DNA of 64,000 nucleotides from positions 3,066,001-3,130,000 of the forward strand of contig JAWQEG010000166.1 of the NCBI GenBank assembly GCA_033782935.1, read 5' to 3'. The position numbers and the translations under genes are program-made. This document shows, piece after piece, positions 9,000 through 22,990 of the stretch (position 1 is its first letter; every line of letters begins with the position of its first letter). The stretch is from Petrolisthes cinctipes. Its lineage: Eukaryota; Arthropoda; Malacostraca; Decapoda; Porcellanidae. The notes under the pieces are model-generated. The model was given only the letters and a program-made list of their open reading frames with translations. It was not told the origin of the DNA and did no database searches.

Positions 9000-11900
9000 C
9001 GCTTCTGGGACCCCAAAATATCGAATTTTCGGGAGTTTAGGGCCAGAATTTGAGATATAAACGGGTATAGAAGATGAATGCACATATCGACTTTTGGGCA
9101 CCTAAAAGATCGATTTTCAGTATGTTTTTGGCCTGTATTTTGAAAATACTCTAACACGGAGTAGGCATGTACAGATCGCTTCTGGGACCCCTAAATATCG
9201 AATTTTCGGGTGTTTTGGGACTGAATTTGAGATATCGACTTTTTGGCACGTAAAAGATCGATTTTTAGCATGTTTTTAGCCTATATTTTGAAAATATTCT
9301 AGCACTGAGTAGGCATGTACAGATTGCTTCTGGGACCCCAAAATATTGAATTTTCGGGTGTTTTGAGCCTGAATTTGAGATATAAACGGGTACAGAAGAT
9401 ACATGCACATATTGAGTTTGGGCACCAAAAATATCGATTTTCAGCATGTTTTGGGCCTGAATTTTGAAAATACTCTAACACGGAGTAGGCATGTACAGAT
9501 CGCTTCTGGGACCCCAAAATATCGAATTTTCGGGTGTTTAGGGACAGAATTTGAGATATAAACGGGTACAGAAGATACATGCACATATCGACTTTTGGGC
9601 ACCTAAAAGATCGATTTTCAGTATGTTTTTGGCCTGTATTTTGAAAATACTCTAACACGGAGTAGGCATGTACAGATTGCTTCTGGGACCCCAAAATATT
9701 GAATTTTCGGGTGTTTTGAGCCTGAATTTGAGATATAAACGGGTACTGAAGATGCATGCACATATCGACTTTTGTGCACCTAAAAGATCGATTTTCAGTA
9801 TGTTTTGAGCATGTATTTTGAAAATACTCTAACACGGAGTAGGCATGTACAGATCGCTTCTGGGACCCCTAAATATCGAATTTTCGGGTGTTTTGGGACT
9901 GAATTTGAGATATCGATTTTTTGGCACCTAAAAGATCGATATTTAGCATGTTTTTAGCCTATATTTTGATAATATTCTAGCACTGAGTAGGCATGTACAG
10001 ATTGATTCTGGGACCCCTAAATATTGAATTTTCGGGTGTTTTGAGCCTGAATTTGAGATATAAACGGGTACAGAAGATACATGCACATATTGACTTTGGG
10101 CATCTAAAATATCGATTTTCAGCATGTTTTGGGCCTGTATTTTGAAAATACTCTAACACTGAGTAGGCATGTACAGATTGCTTCTGGGACCCCAAAATAT
10201 TGAATTTTCGGGTGTTTTGAGCCTGAATTTGAGATATAAACGGGTACTGAAGATGCATGCACATATCGACTTTTGTGCACCTAAAAGATCGATTTTCAGT
10301 ATGTTTTGAGCATGTATTTTGAAAATACTCTAACACGGAGTAGGCATGTACAGATCGCTTCTGGGACCCCTAAATATCGAATTTTCGGGTGTTTTGGTAC
10401 TGAATTTGAGATATCGATTTTTTGGCACCTAAAAGATCGATTTTTAGCATGTTTTTAGCCTATATTTTGATAATATTCTAGCACTGAGTAGGCATGTACA
10501 GATTGATTCTGGGACCCCAAAATATTGAATTTTCGGGTGTTTTGAGCCTGAATTTGAGATATAAACGGGTACAGAAAATACATGCACATATTGACTTTGG
10601 GCACCAAAAATATCGATTTTCAGCATGTTTTGGGCCTGAATTTTGAAAATACTCTAACACGGAGTAGGCATGTACAGATCGCTTCTGGGACCCCAAAATA
10701 TCGAATTTTCGGGAGTTTAGGGCCAGAATTTGAGATATAAACGGGTATAGAAGATGAATGCACATATCGACTTTTGGGCACCTAAAAGATCGATTTTCAG
10801 TATGTTTTTGGCCTGTATTTTGAAAATACTCTAACACGGAGTAGGCATGTACAGATCGCTTCTGAGACCCCTAAATATCGAATTTTCGGGTGTTTTGGGA
10901 CTGAATTTGAGATACCGACTTTTTGGCACGTAAAAGATCGATTTTTAGCATGTTTTTAGCCTATATTTTGAAAATATTCTAGCACTGAGTAGGCATGTAC
11001 AGATTGCTTCTGGGACCCCAAAATATTGAATTTTCGGGTGTTTTGAGCCTGAATTTGAGATATAAACGGGTACAGAAGATACATGCACATATTGAGTTTG
11101 GGCACCAAAAATATCGATTTTCAGCATGTTTTGGGCCTGAATTTTGAAAATACTCTAACACGGAGTAGGCATGTACAGATCACTTCTGGGACCCCAAAAT
11201 ATCGAATTTTCGGGTGTTTAGGGACAGAATTTGAGATATAAACGGGTACAGAAGATACATGCACATATCGACTTTTGGGCACCTAAAAGATCGATTTTCA
11301 GTATGTTTTTGGCCTGTACTTTGAAAATACTCTAACACGGAGTAGGCATGTACAGATTGCTTCTGGGACCCCAGAATATTGAATTTTCGGGTGTTTTGAG
11401 CCTGAATTTGAGATATAAACGGGTACTGAAGATGCATGCACATATCGACTTTTGTGCACCTAAAAGATCGATTTTCAGTATGTTTTGAGCATGTATTTTG
11501 AAAATACTCTAACACGGAGTAGGCATGTACAGATCGCTTCTGGGACCCCTAAATATCGAATTTTCGGGTGTTTTGGGACTGAATTTGAGATATCGACTTT
11601 TTGGCACGTAAAAGATCGATTTTAAGCATGTTTTTAGCCTATATTTTGAAAATATTCTAGCACTGAGTAGGCATGTACAGATTGCTTCTAGGACCCCAAA
11701 ATATTGAATTTTCGGGTGTTTTGAGCCTGAATTTGAGATATAAACGGGTACAGAAGATGCATGCACATATTGACTTTGGGCACCAAAAATATCGATTTTC
11801 AGCATGTTTTGGGCCTGAATTTTGAAAATACTCTAACACGGAGTAGGCATGTACAGATCGCTTCTGGGACCCCAAAATATTGAATTTTCGGGTATTTTGA

Positions 11901-12620
11901 GCCTGAATTTGAGATATAAACGGGTACAGAAGATACATGCACATATTGAGTTTGGGCACCAAAAATATCGATTTTCAGCATGTTTTGGGCCTGAATTTTG
12001 AAAATACTCTAACACGGAGTAGGCATGTACAGATCACTTCTGGGACCCCAAAATATCGAATTTTCGGGTGTTTAGGGACAGAATTTGAGATATAAACGGG
12101 TACAGAAGATACATGCACATATCGACTTTTGGGCACCTAAAAGATCGATTTTCAGTATGTTTTTGGCCTGTACTTTGAAAATACTCTAACACGGAGTAGG
12201 CATGTACAGATTGCTTCTGGGACCCCAGAATATTGAATTTTCGGGTGTTTTGAGCCTGAATTTGAGATATAAACGGGTACTGAAGATGCATGCACATATC
12301 GACTTTTGTGCACCTAAAAGATCAATTTTCAGTATGTTTTGAGCATGTATTTTGAAAACACTCTAACACGGAGTAGGCATGTACAGATCGCTTCTGGGAC
12401 CCCTAAATATCGAATTTTCGGGTGTTTTGGGACTGAATTTGAGATATCGATTTTTTGGCACGTAAAAGATCGATTTTAAGCATGTTTTTAGCCTATATTT
12501 TGAAAATATTCTAGCACTGAGTAGGCATGTACAGATTGCTTCTAGGACCCCAAAATATTGAATTTTCGGGTGTTTTGAGCCTGAATTTGAGATATAAACG
12601 GGTACAGAAGATACATGCAC
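9000..12620. repeat. ~3.6 kb block duplicated at an offset of 5,716 bp (left copy)
   Basis: This block matches about 14716-18336. HOR boundaries at 9252, 9930, 10431, 10932, 11610 and 12464 map exactly to 14968, 15646, 16147, 16648, 17326 and 18180. Shared rare variants include gataccgac (10913/16629), gatcact (11179/16895), tactttgaaaa and cccagaatattg. Private differences, such as ttggtactg at about 10398 and ttggtcctg at about 15170, show the copies have diverged slightly. Ends are approximate. Confidence 0.8.
11610..12463. repeat. 854 bp five-monomer HOR
   Basis: A landmarks at 11610 and 12464 are 854 bp apart, equal to 148+176+177+176+177. Both of these A copies carry tttaagcatg in place of tttttagcatg. 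Variants gatcact, tactttg and cccagaatattg recur within it at the 854 bp offset, so this looks like a recent local duplication of two long monomers. A matching 854 bp unit lies at 17326-18179. Confidence 0.82.
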
Positions 12621-14302
12621 ATATTGACTTTGGGCATCTAAAATATCGATTTTCAGCATGTTTTGGGCCTTTATTTTGAAAATACTCTAACACTGAGTAG
12701 GCATGTACAGATTGCTTCTGGGACCCCAAAATATTGAATTTTCGGGTGTTTTGAGCCTGAATTTGAGATATAAACGGGTACTGAAGATGCATGCACATAT
12801 CGACTTTTGTGCACCTAAAAGATCGATTTTCAGTATGTTTTGAGCATGTATTTTGAAAATACTCTAAAACGGAGTAGGCATGTACAGATCGCTTCTGGGA
12901 CCCCTAAATATCGAATTTTCGGGTGTTTTGGGACTGAATTTGAGATATCGATTTTTTGGCACCTAAAAGATCGATTTTTAGCATGTTTTAGCCTATATTT
13001 TGATAATATTCTAGCACTGAGTAGGCATGTACAGATTGATTCTGGGACCCCAAAATATTGAATTTTCGGGTGTTTTGAGCCTGAATTTGAGATATAAACG
13101 GGTACAGAAGATACATGCACATATTGACTTTGGGCATCTAAAATATCGATTTTCAGCATGTTTTGGGGATGTATTTTGAAAATACTCTAACACTGAGTAG
13201 GCATGTACAGATTGCTTCTGGGACCCCAAAATATTGAATTTTCGGGTGTTTTGAGCCTGAATTTGAGATATAAACGGGTACTGAAGATGCATGCACATAT
13301 CGACTTTTGTGCACCTAAAAGATCGATTTTCAGTATGTTTTGAGCATGTATTTTGAAAATACTCTAAAACGGAGTAGGCATGTACAGATCGCTTCTGGGA
13401 CCCCTAAATATCGAATTTTCGGGTGTTTTGGGACTGAATTTGAGATATCGATTTTTTGGCACCTAAAAGATCGATTTTTAGCATGTTTTTAGCCTATATT
13501 TTGATAATATTCTAGCACTGAGTAGGCATGTACAGATTGATTCTGGGACCCCAAAATATTGAATTTTCGGGTGTTTTGAGCCTGAATTTGAGATATAAAC
13601 GGGTACAGAAAATACATGCACATATTGACTTTGGGCACCAAAAATATCGATTTTCAGCATGTTTTGGGCCTGAATTTTGAAAATACTCTAACACGGAGTA
13701 GGCATGTACAGATCGCTTCTGGGACCCCAAAATATCGAATTTTCGGGAGTTTAGGGCCAGAATTTGAGATATAAACGGGTATAGAAGATGAATGCACATA
13801 TCGACTTTTGGGCACCTAAAAGACCGATTTTCAGTATGTTTTTGGCCTGTATTTTGAAAACACTCTAACACGGAGTAGGCATGTACAGATCGCTTCTGAG
13901 ACCCCTAAATATCGAATTTTCGGGTGTTTTGGGACTGAATTTGAGATATCGACTTTTTGGCACGTAAAAGATCGATTTTTAGCATGTTTTTAGCCTATAT
14001 TTTGAAAATATTCTAGCACTGAGTAGGCATGTACAGATTGCTTCTGGGACCCCAAAATATTGAATTTTCGGGTGTTTTGAGCCTGAATTTGAGATATAAA
14101 CGGGTACAGAAGATACATGCACATATTGAGTTTGGGCACCAAAAATATCGATTTTCAGCATGTTTTGGGCCTGAATTTTGAAAATACTCTAACACTGAGT
14201 AGGCATGTACAGATCGCTTCTGGGACCCCAAAATATCGAATTTTCGGGTGTTTAGGGACAGAATTTGAGATATAAACGGGTACAGAAGATACATGCACAT
14301 AT

Positions 14303-14466
14303 CGACTTTTGGGCACCTAAAAGATCGATTTTAAGTATGTTTTTGGCCTGTACTTTGAAAATACTCTAACACGGAGTAGGCATGTACAGATTGCTTCTGG
14401 GACCCCAGAATATTGAATTTTCGGGTGTTTTGAGCCTGAATTTGAGATATCGATTTTTTGGCACCT
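14303..14466. repeat. Hybrid B'/C monomer
   Basis: The monomer that closes this trimer has the B'-type middle (cccagaatattg, gttttgagcctg) but runs straight into the C-type junction gaatttgagatatcga at about 14440-14452. Normal C monomers have gttttgggactg before that junction. The crossover lies in the shared gaatttgagatat. The same hybrid occurs near 31838-32001, offset 17,535 bp. Confidence 0.75.
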
Positions 14467-14715
14467 AAAAGATCGATTTTTAGCATGTTTTTAGCCTATA
14501 TTTTGATAATATTCTAGCACTGAGTAGGCATGTACAGATTGATTCTGGGACCCCAAAATATTGAATTTTCGGGAGTTTTGAGCCTGAATTTGAGATATAA
14601 ACGGGTACAGAAAATACATGCACATATTGACTTTGGGCACCAAAAATATCGATTTTCAGCATGTTTTGGGCCTGAATTTTGAAAATACTCTAACACGGAG
14701 TAGGCATGTACAGAT

Positions 14716-17700
14716 CGCTTCTGGGACCCCAAAATATCGAATTTTCGGGAGTTTAGGGCCAGAATTTGAGATATAAACGGGTATAGAAGATGAATGCACA
14801 TATCGACTTTTGGGCACCTAAAAGATCGATTTTCAGTATGTTTTTGGCCTGTATTTTGAAAATACTCTAACACGGAGTAGGCATGTACAGATCGCTTCTG
14901 GGACCCCTAAATATCGAATTTTCGGGTGTTTTGGGACTGAATTTGAGATATCGACTTTTTGGCACGTAAAAGATCGATTTTTAGCATGTTTTTAGCCTAT
15001 ATTTTGAAAATATTCTAGCACTGAGTAGGCATGTACAGATTGCTTCTGGGACCCCAAAATATTGAATTTTCGGGTGTTTTGAGCCTGAATTTGAGATATA
15101 AACGGGTACAGAAGATACATGCACATATTGAGTTTGGGCACCAAAAATATCGATTTTCAGCATGTTTTGGTCCTGAATTTTGAAAATACTCTAACACGGA
15201 GTAGGCATGTACAGATCGCTTCTGGGACCCCAAAATATCGAATTTTCGGGTGTTTAGGGACAGAATTTGAGATATAAACGGGTACAGAAGATACATGCAC
15301 ATATCGACTTTTGGGCACCTAAAAGATCGATTTTCAGTATGTTTTTGGCCTGTATTTTGAAAATACTCTAACACGGAGTAGGCATGTACAGATTGCTTCT
15401 GGGACCCCAAAATATTGAATTTTCGGGTGTTTTGAGCCTGAATTTGAGATATAAACGGGTACTGAAGATGCATGCACATATCGACTTTTGTGCACCTAAA
15501 AGATCGATTTTCAGTATGTTTTGAGCATGTATTTTGAAAATACTCTAACACGGAGTAGGCATGTACAGATCGCTTCTGGGACCCCTAAATATCGAATTTT
15601 CGGGTGTTTTGGGACTGAATTTGAGATATCGATTTTTTGGCACCTAAAAGATCGATTTTTAGCATGTTTTTAGCCTATATTTTGATAATATTCTAGCACT
15701 GAGTAGGCATGTACAGATTGATTCTGGGACCCCTAAATATTGAATTTTCGGGTGTTTTGAGCCTGAATTTGAGATATAAACGGGTACAGAAGATACATGC
15801 ACATATTGACTTTGGGCATCTAAAATATCGATTTTCAGCATGTTTTGGGCCTGTATTTTGAAAATACTCTAACACTGAGTAGGCATGTACAGATTGCTTC
15901 TGAGACCCCAAAATATTGAATTTTCGGGTGTTTTGAGCCTGAATTTGAGATATAAACGGGTACTGAAGATGCATGCACATATCGACTTTTGTGCACCTAA
16001 AAGATCGATTTTCAGTATGTTTTGAGCATGTATTTTGAAAATACTCTAACACGGAGTAGGCATGTACAGATCGCTTCTGGGACCCCTAAATATCGAATTT
16101 TCGGGTGTTTTGGGACTGAATTTGAGATATCGATTTTTTGGCACCTAAAAGATCGATTTTTAGCATGTTTTTAGCCTATATTTTGATAATATTCTAGCAC
16201 TGAGTAGGCATGTACAGATTGATTCTGGGACCCCAAAATATTGAATTTTCGGGTGTTTTGAGCCTGAATTTGAGATATAAACGGGTACAGAAAATACATG
16301 CACATATTGACTTTGGGCACCAAAAATATCGATTTTCAGCATGTTTTGGGCCTGAATTTTGAAAATACTCTAACACGGAGTAGGCATGTACAGATCGATT
16401 CTGGGACCCCAAAATATCGAATTTTCGGGAGTTTAGGGCCAGAATTTGAGATATAAACGGGTATAGAAGATGAATGCACATATCGACTTTTGGGCACCTA
16501 AAAGATCGATTTTCAGTATGTTTTTGGCCTGTATTTTGAAAATACTCTAACACGGAGTAGGCATGTACAGATCGCTTCTGAGACCCCTAAATATCGAATT
16601 TTCGGGTGTTTTGGGACTGAATTTGAGATACCGACTTTTTGGCACGTAAAAGATCGATTTTTAGCATGTTTTTAGCCTATATTTTGAAAATATTCTAGCA
16701 CTGAGTAGGCATGTACAGATTGCTTCTGGGACCCCAAAATATTGAATTTTCGGGTGTTTTGAGCCTGAATTTGAGATATAAACGGGTACAGAAGATACAT
16801 GCACATATTGAGTTTGGGCACCAAAAATATCGATTTTCAGCATGTTTTGGGCCTGAATTTTGAAAATACTCTAACACGGAGTAGGCATGTACAGATCACT
16901 TCTGGGACCCCAAAATATCGAATTTTCGGGTGTTTAGGGACAGAATTTGAGATATAAACGGGTACAGAAGATACATGCACATATCGACTTTTGGGCACCT
17001 AAAAGATCGATTTTCAGTATGTTTTTGGCCTGTACTTTGAAAATACTCTAACACGGAGTAGGCATGTACAGATTGCTTCTGGGACCCCAGAATATTGAAT
17101 TTTCGGGTGTTTTGAGCCTGAATTTGAGATATAAACGGGTACTGAAGATGCATGCACATATCGACTTTTGTGCACCTAAAAGATCGATTTTCAGTATGTT
17201 TTGAGCATGTATTTTGAAAATACTCTAACACGGAGTAGGCATGTACAGATCGCTTCTGGGACCCCTAAATATCGAATTTTCGGGTGTTTTGGGACTGAAT
17301 TTGAGATATCGATTTTTTGGCACGTAAAAGATCGATTTTAAGCATGTTTTTAGCCTATATTTTGAAAATATTCTAGCACTGAGTAGGCATGTACAGATTG
17401 CTTCTAGGACCCCAAAATATTGAATTCTCGGGTGTTTTGAGCCTGAATTTGAGATATAAACGGGTACAGAAGATACATGCACATATTGACTTTGGGCACC
17501 AAAAATATCGATTTTCAGCATGTTTTGGGCCTGAATTTTGAAAATACTCTAACACGGAGTAGGCATGTACAGATCGCTTCTGGGACCCCAAAATATTGAA
17601 TTTTCGGGTGTTTTGAGCCTGAATTTGAGATATAAACGGGTACAGAAGATACATGCACATATTGAGTTTGGGCACCAAAAATATCGATTTTCAGCATGTT

Positions 17701-18336
17701 TTGGGCCTGAATTTTGAAAATACTCTAACACGGAGTAGGCATGTACAGATCACTTCTGGGACCCCAAAATATCGAATTTTCGGGTGTTTAGGGACAGAAT
17801 TTGAGATATAAACGGGTAGAGAAGATACATGCACATATCGACTTTTGGGCACCTAAAAGATCGATTTTCAGTATGTTTTTGGCCTGTACTTTGAAAATAC
17901 TCTAACACGGAGTAGGCATGTACAGATTGCTTCTGGGACCCCAGAATATTGAATTTTCGGGTGTTTTGAGCCTGAATTTGAGATATAAACGGGTACTGAA
18001 GATGCATGCACATATCGACTTTTGTGCACCTAAAAGATCGATTTTCAGTATGTTTTGAGCATGTATTTTGAAAATACTCTAACACGGAGTAGGCATGTAC
18101 AGATCGCTTCTGGGACCCCCCCATATCGAATTTTCGGGTGTTTTGGGACTGAATTTGAGATATCGATTTTTTGGCACGTAAAAGATCGATTTTAAGCATG
18201 TTTTTAGCCTATATTTTGAAAATATTCTAGCACTGAGTAGGCATGTACAGATTGCTTCTAGGACCCCAAAATATTGAATTTTCGGGTGTTTTGAGCCTGA
18301 ATTTGAGATATAAACGGGTACAGAAGATACATGCAC
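14716..18336. repeat. ~3.6 kb block duplicated at an offset of 5,716 bp (right copy)
   Basis: This is the counterpart of 9000-12620. The two lie in direct orientation with about 2.1 kb of other HOR units between them, so the ancestral duplicated segment may have been about 5.7 kb long, later edited by unequal exchange. Confidence 0.8.
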
Positions 18337-20715
18337 ATATCGACTTTTGGGCACCTAAAAGATCGATTTTCAGTATGTTTTTGGCCTGTATTTTGAAAAT
18401 ACTCTAACACGGAGTAGGCATGTACAGATTGCTTCTGGGACCCCAAAATATTGAATTTTCGGGTGTTTTGAGCCTGAATTTGAGATATAAACGGGTACTG
18501 AAGATGCATGCACATATCGACTTTTGTGCACCTAAAAGATCGATTTTCAGTATGTTTTGAGCATGTATTTTGAAAATACTCTAACACGGAGTAGGCATGT
18601 ACAGATCGCTTCTGGGACCCCTAAATATCGAATTTTCGGGTGTTTTGGGACTGAATTTGAGATATCGACTTTTTGGCACGTAAAAGATCGATTTTTAGCA
18701 TGTTTTTAGCCTATATTTTGAAAATATTCTAGCACTGAGTAGGCATGTACAGATTGCTTCTGGGACCCCAAAATATTGAATTTTCGGGTGTTTTGAGCCT
18801 GAATTTGAGATATAAACGGGTACAGAAGATACATGCACATATTGAGTTTGGGCACCAAAAATATCGATTTTCAGCATGTTTTGGGCCTGAATTTTGAAAA
18901 TACTCTAACACGGAGTAGGCATGTACAGATCGCTTCTGCGACCCCAAAATATCGAATTTTCGGGTGTTTAGGGACAGAATTTGAGATATAAACGGGTACA
19001 GAAGATACATGCACATATCGACTTTTGGGCACCTAAAAGATCGATTTTCAGTATGTTTTTGGCCTGTATTTTGAAAATACTCTAACACGGAGTAGGCATG
19101 TACAGATTGCTTCTGGGACCTCAAAATATTGAATTTTCGGGTGTTTTGAGCCTGAATTTGAGATATAAACGGGTACTGAAGATGCATGCACATATCGACT
19201 TTTGTGCACCTAAAAGATCGATTTTCAGTATGTTTTGAGCATGTATTTTGAAAATACTCTAACACGGAGTAGGCATTTACAGATCGCTTCTGGGACCCCT
19301 AAATATCGAATTTTCGGGTGTTTTGGGACTGAATTTGAGATATCGATTTTTTGGCACCTAAAAGATCGATTTTTAGCATGTTTTTAGCCTATATTTTGAT
19401 AATATTCTAGCACTGAGTAGGCATGTACAGATTGATTCTGGGACCCCAAAATATTGAATTTTCGGGTGTTTTGAGCCTGAATTTGAGATATAAACGGGTA
19501 CAGAAAATACATGCACATATTGACTTTGGGCACCAAAAATATCGATTTTCAGCATGTTTTGGGCCTGAATTTTGAAAATACTCTAACACGGAGTAGGCAT
19601 GTACAGATCGCTTCTGGGACCCCAAAATATCGAATTTTCGGGAGTTTAGGGCCAGAATTTGAGATATAAACGGGTATAGAAGATGAATGCACATATCGAC
19701 TTTTGGGCACCTAAAAGATCGATTTTCAGTATGTTTTTGGCCTGTATTTTGAAAATACTCTAACACGGAGTAGGCATGTACAGATCGCTTCTGGGACCCC
19801 TAAATATCGAATTTTCGGGTGTTTAGGGACAGAATTTGAGATATAAACGGGTACAGAAGATACATGCACATATCGACTTTTGGGCACCTAAAAGATCGAT
19901 TTTTAGCATGTTTTTGGCCTGTATTTTGAAAATACTCAAACACGGAGTAGGCATGTACAGATTGCTTCTGGGACCCCAAAATATTGAATTTTCGGGTGTT
20001 TTGAGCCTGAATTTGAGATATAAACGGGTACTGAAGATGCATGCACATATCGACTTTTGTGCACCTAAAAGATCGATTTTCAGTATATTTTGAGCATGTA
20101 TTTTGAAAATACTCTAACACGGAGTAGGCATGTACAGATCGCTTCTGGGACCCCTAAATATCGAATTTTCGGGTGTTTTGGGACTGAATTTGAGATATCG
20201 ATTTTTTGGCACCTAAAAGATCGATTTTTAGCATGTTTTTAGCCTATATTTTGATAATATTCTAGCACTGAGTAGGCATGTACAGATTGATTCTGGGACC
20301 CCAAAATATTGAATTTTCGGGTGTTTTGAGCCTGAATTTGAGATATAAACGGGTACAGAAAATACATGCACATATTGACTTTGGGCACCAAAAATATCGA
20401 TTTTCAGCATGTTTTGGGCCTGAATTTTGAAAATACTCTAACACGGAGTAGGCATGTACAGATCGCTTCTGGGACCCCAAAATATCGAATTTTCGGGAGT
20501 TTAGGGCCAGAATTTGAGATATAAACGGGTATAGAAGATGAATGCACATATCGACTTTTGGGCACCTAAAAGATCGATTTTCAGTATGTTTTTGGCCTGT
20601 ATTTTGAAAATACTCTAACACGGAGTAGGCATGTACAGATCGCTTCTGGGACCCCTAAATATCGAATTTTCGGGTGTTTTGGGACTGAATTTGAGATATC
20701 GACTTTTTGGCACGT

Positions 20716-21365
20716 AAAAGATCGATTTTTAGTATGTTTTTAGCCTATATTTTGAAAATATTCTAGCACTGAGTAGGCATGTACAGATCGCTTCTGGGAC
20801 CCCAAAATATCGAATTTTCGGGTGTTTAGGGCCAGAATTTGAGATATAAACGGGTACAGAAGATACATGCACATATCGACTTTTGGGCACCTAAAATCTC
20901 GATTTTCAGTATGTTTTTGGCCTGTATTTTGAAAATACTCTAACACGGAGTAGGCATGTACAGATCGCTTCTGGGACCCCTAAATATCGAATTTTCGGGT
21001 GTTTTGGGACTGAATTTGAGATATCGACTTTTTGGCACCTAAAATATCGATTTTCAGCATGTTTTGGGCCTCTATTTTGAAAATACTCTAACACGGAGTA
21101 GGCATGTACAGATCGCTTCTGGGACCCCAAAATATCGAATTTTCGGGAGTTTAGGGCCAGAATTTGAGATATAAACGGGTACTGAAGATGCATGCACATA
21201 TCGACTTTTGTGCACCTAAAAGATCGATTTTCAGTATGTTTTGAGCATGTATTTTGAAAATACTCTAACACGGAGTAGGCATGTACAGATCGCTTCTGGG
21301 ACCCCTAAATATCTAATTTTCGGGTGTTTTGGGACTGAATTTGAGATATCGATTTTTTGGCACCT
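20716..21365. repeat. 650 bp unit with two C-type monomers
   Basis: The order is A/B hybrid (20716-20892), C (20893-21040), B (21041-21217) and C (21218-21365), giving 177+148+177+148 = 650 bp. A long monomer of B type (cagcatgttttgg) follows a C directly, which breaks the rule that A follows C. Confidence 0.8.
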
Positions 21366-22080
21366 AAAAGATCGATTTTTAGCATGTTTTTAGCCTATAT
21401 TTTGATAATATTCTAGCACTGAGTAGGCATGTACAGATTGCTTCTGGGACACCAAAATATTGAATTTTTGGGTGTTTTGAGCCTGAATTTGAGATATAAA
21501 CGGGTACAGAAGATACATGCACATATTGACTTTGGGCACCAAAAATATCGATTTTCAGCATGTTTTGGGCCTGAATTTTGAAAATACTCTAACACGGAGT
21601 AGGCATGTACAGATCGCTTCTGGGACCCCAAAATATCGAATTTTCGGGTGTTTAGGGACAGAATTTGAGATATAAACGGGTACAGAAGATGCATGCACAT
21701 ATCGACTTTTGGGCACCTAAAAGATCGATTATCAGTATGTTTTTGGCCTGTATTTTGAAAATACTCTAACACGGAGTAGGCATGTACAGATACCTTCTGA
21801 GACCTCTAAATATCGAAATTTTCGGGTGTTTTGGGACTGAATTTGAGATATCGATTTTTTGGCACCTAAAATGTCGATTTTTAGCATGTTTTTAGCCTAT
21901 ATTTTGAAAATATTCTAGCACTGTTTAGGCATGTACAGATTGCTTCTGGGACCCCAAAATATTGAATTTTCGGGTGTTTTGAGCCTGAATTTGAGATATA
22001 AACGGGTACAGAAGATACATGCACATATTGACTTTGGGCATCTAAAATATCGATTTTCAGCATGTTTTGGGCCTGTATTT

Positions 22081-22990
22081 TGAAAATACTCTAACACGGA
22101 GTAGGCATGTACAGATCGCTTCTGAGACCCCTAAATATCGACTTTTCGGGTGTTTTGGGACTGAATTTGAGATATCGACTTTTTGGCACCTAAAAGATCG
22201 ATTTTTAGCATGTTTTTAGCCTATATTTTGAAAATATTCTAGCACTGTTCAGATTGCTTCTGGGACCCCAAAATATTGAATTTTCGATTGTTTTGAGCCT
22301 GAATTTGAGATATAAACGGGTACATAAGATGCATGCACATATCGACTTTTGGGCACCTAAAAGATCGATTTTCAGTATGTTTTTTGTCCTGTATTTTGAA
22401 AATACTCTAACACGGAGTAGGCATGTACAGATACCTTCTGGGACCTCTAAATATCGAAATTTTCGGGTGTTTTGGGCCTGAATTTGAGATATCGATTTTT
22501 TGGCACCTAAAATGTCGATTTTTAGCATGTTTTTAGCCTATATTTTGAAAATATTCTAGCACTGTTTAGGCATGTACAGATTGCTTCTGGGACCCCAAAA
22601 TATTGAATTTTCGGGTGTTTTGAGCCTGAATTTGAGATATAAACGGGTACAGAAGATACATGCACATATTGACTTTGGGCATCTAAAATATCGATTTTCA
22701 GCATGTTTTGGGCCTGTATTTTGAAAATACTCTAACACTGAGTAGGCATGTACAGATTGCTTCTGGGACCCAAAAATATTGAATTTTCGGGTGTTTTGAG
22801 CCTGAATTTGAGATATAAACGGGTACTGAAGATGCATGCACATATCGACTTTTGTGCACCTAACAGATCGATTTTCAGTATGTTTTGAGCATGTATTTTG
22901 AAAATACTCTAACACGGAGTAGGCATGTACAGATCACTTCTGGGACCCCTAAATATCGAATTTTCGGGTGTTTTGGGACTGAATTTGAGA
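22081..22990. repeat. ~0.9 kb block duplicated at an offset of 1,644 bp (left copy)
   Basis: This block matches about 23725-24634. Shared unusual features are a 317 bp A-C unit with shortened gcactgt-cagattgc, ttttcgattgttttg, the cgaaattttcgg one-base insertion, tgttttttgt, and cactgtttaggcatg. Copy-specific changes include ctgttcag (left) against ctgtacag (right). Confidence 0.8.
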
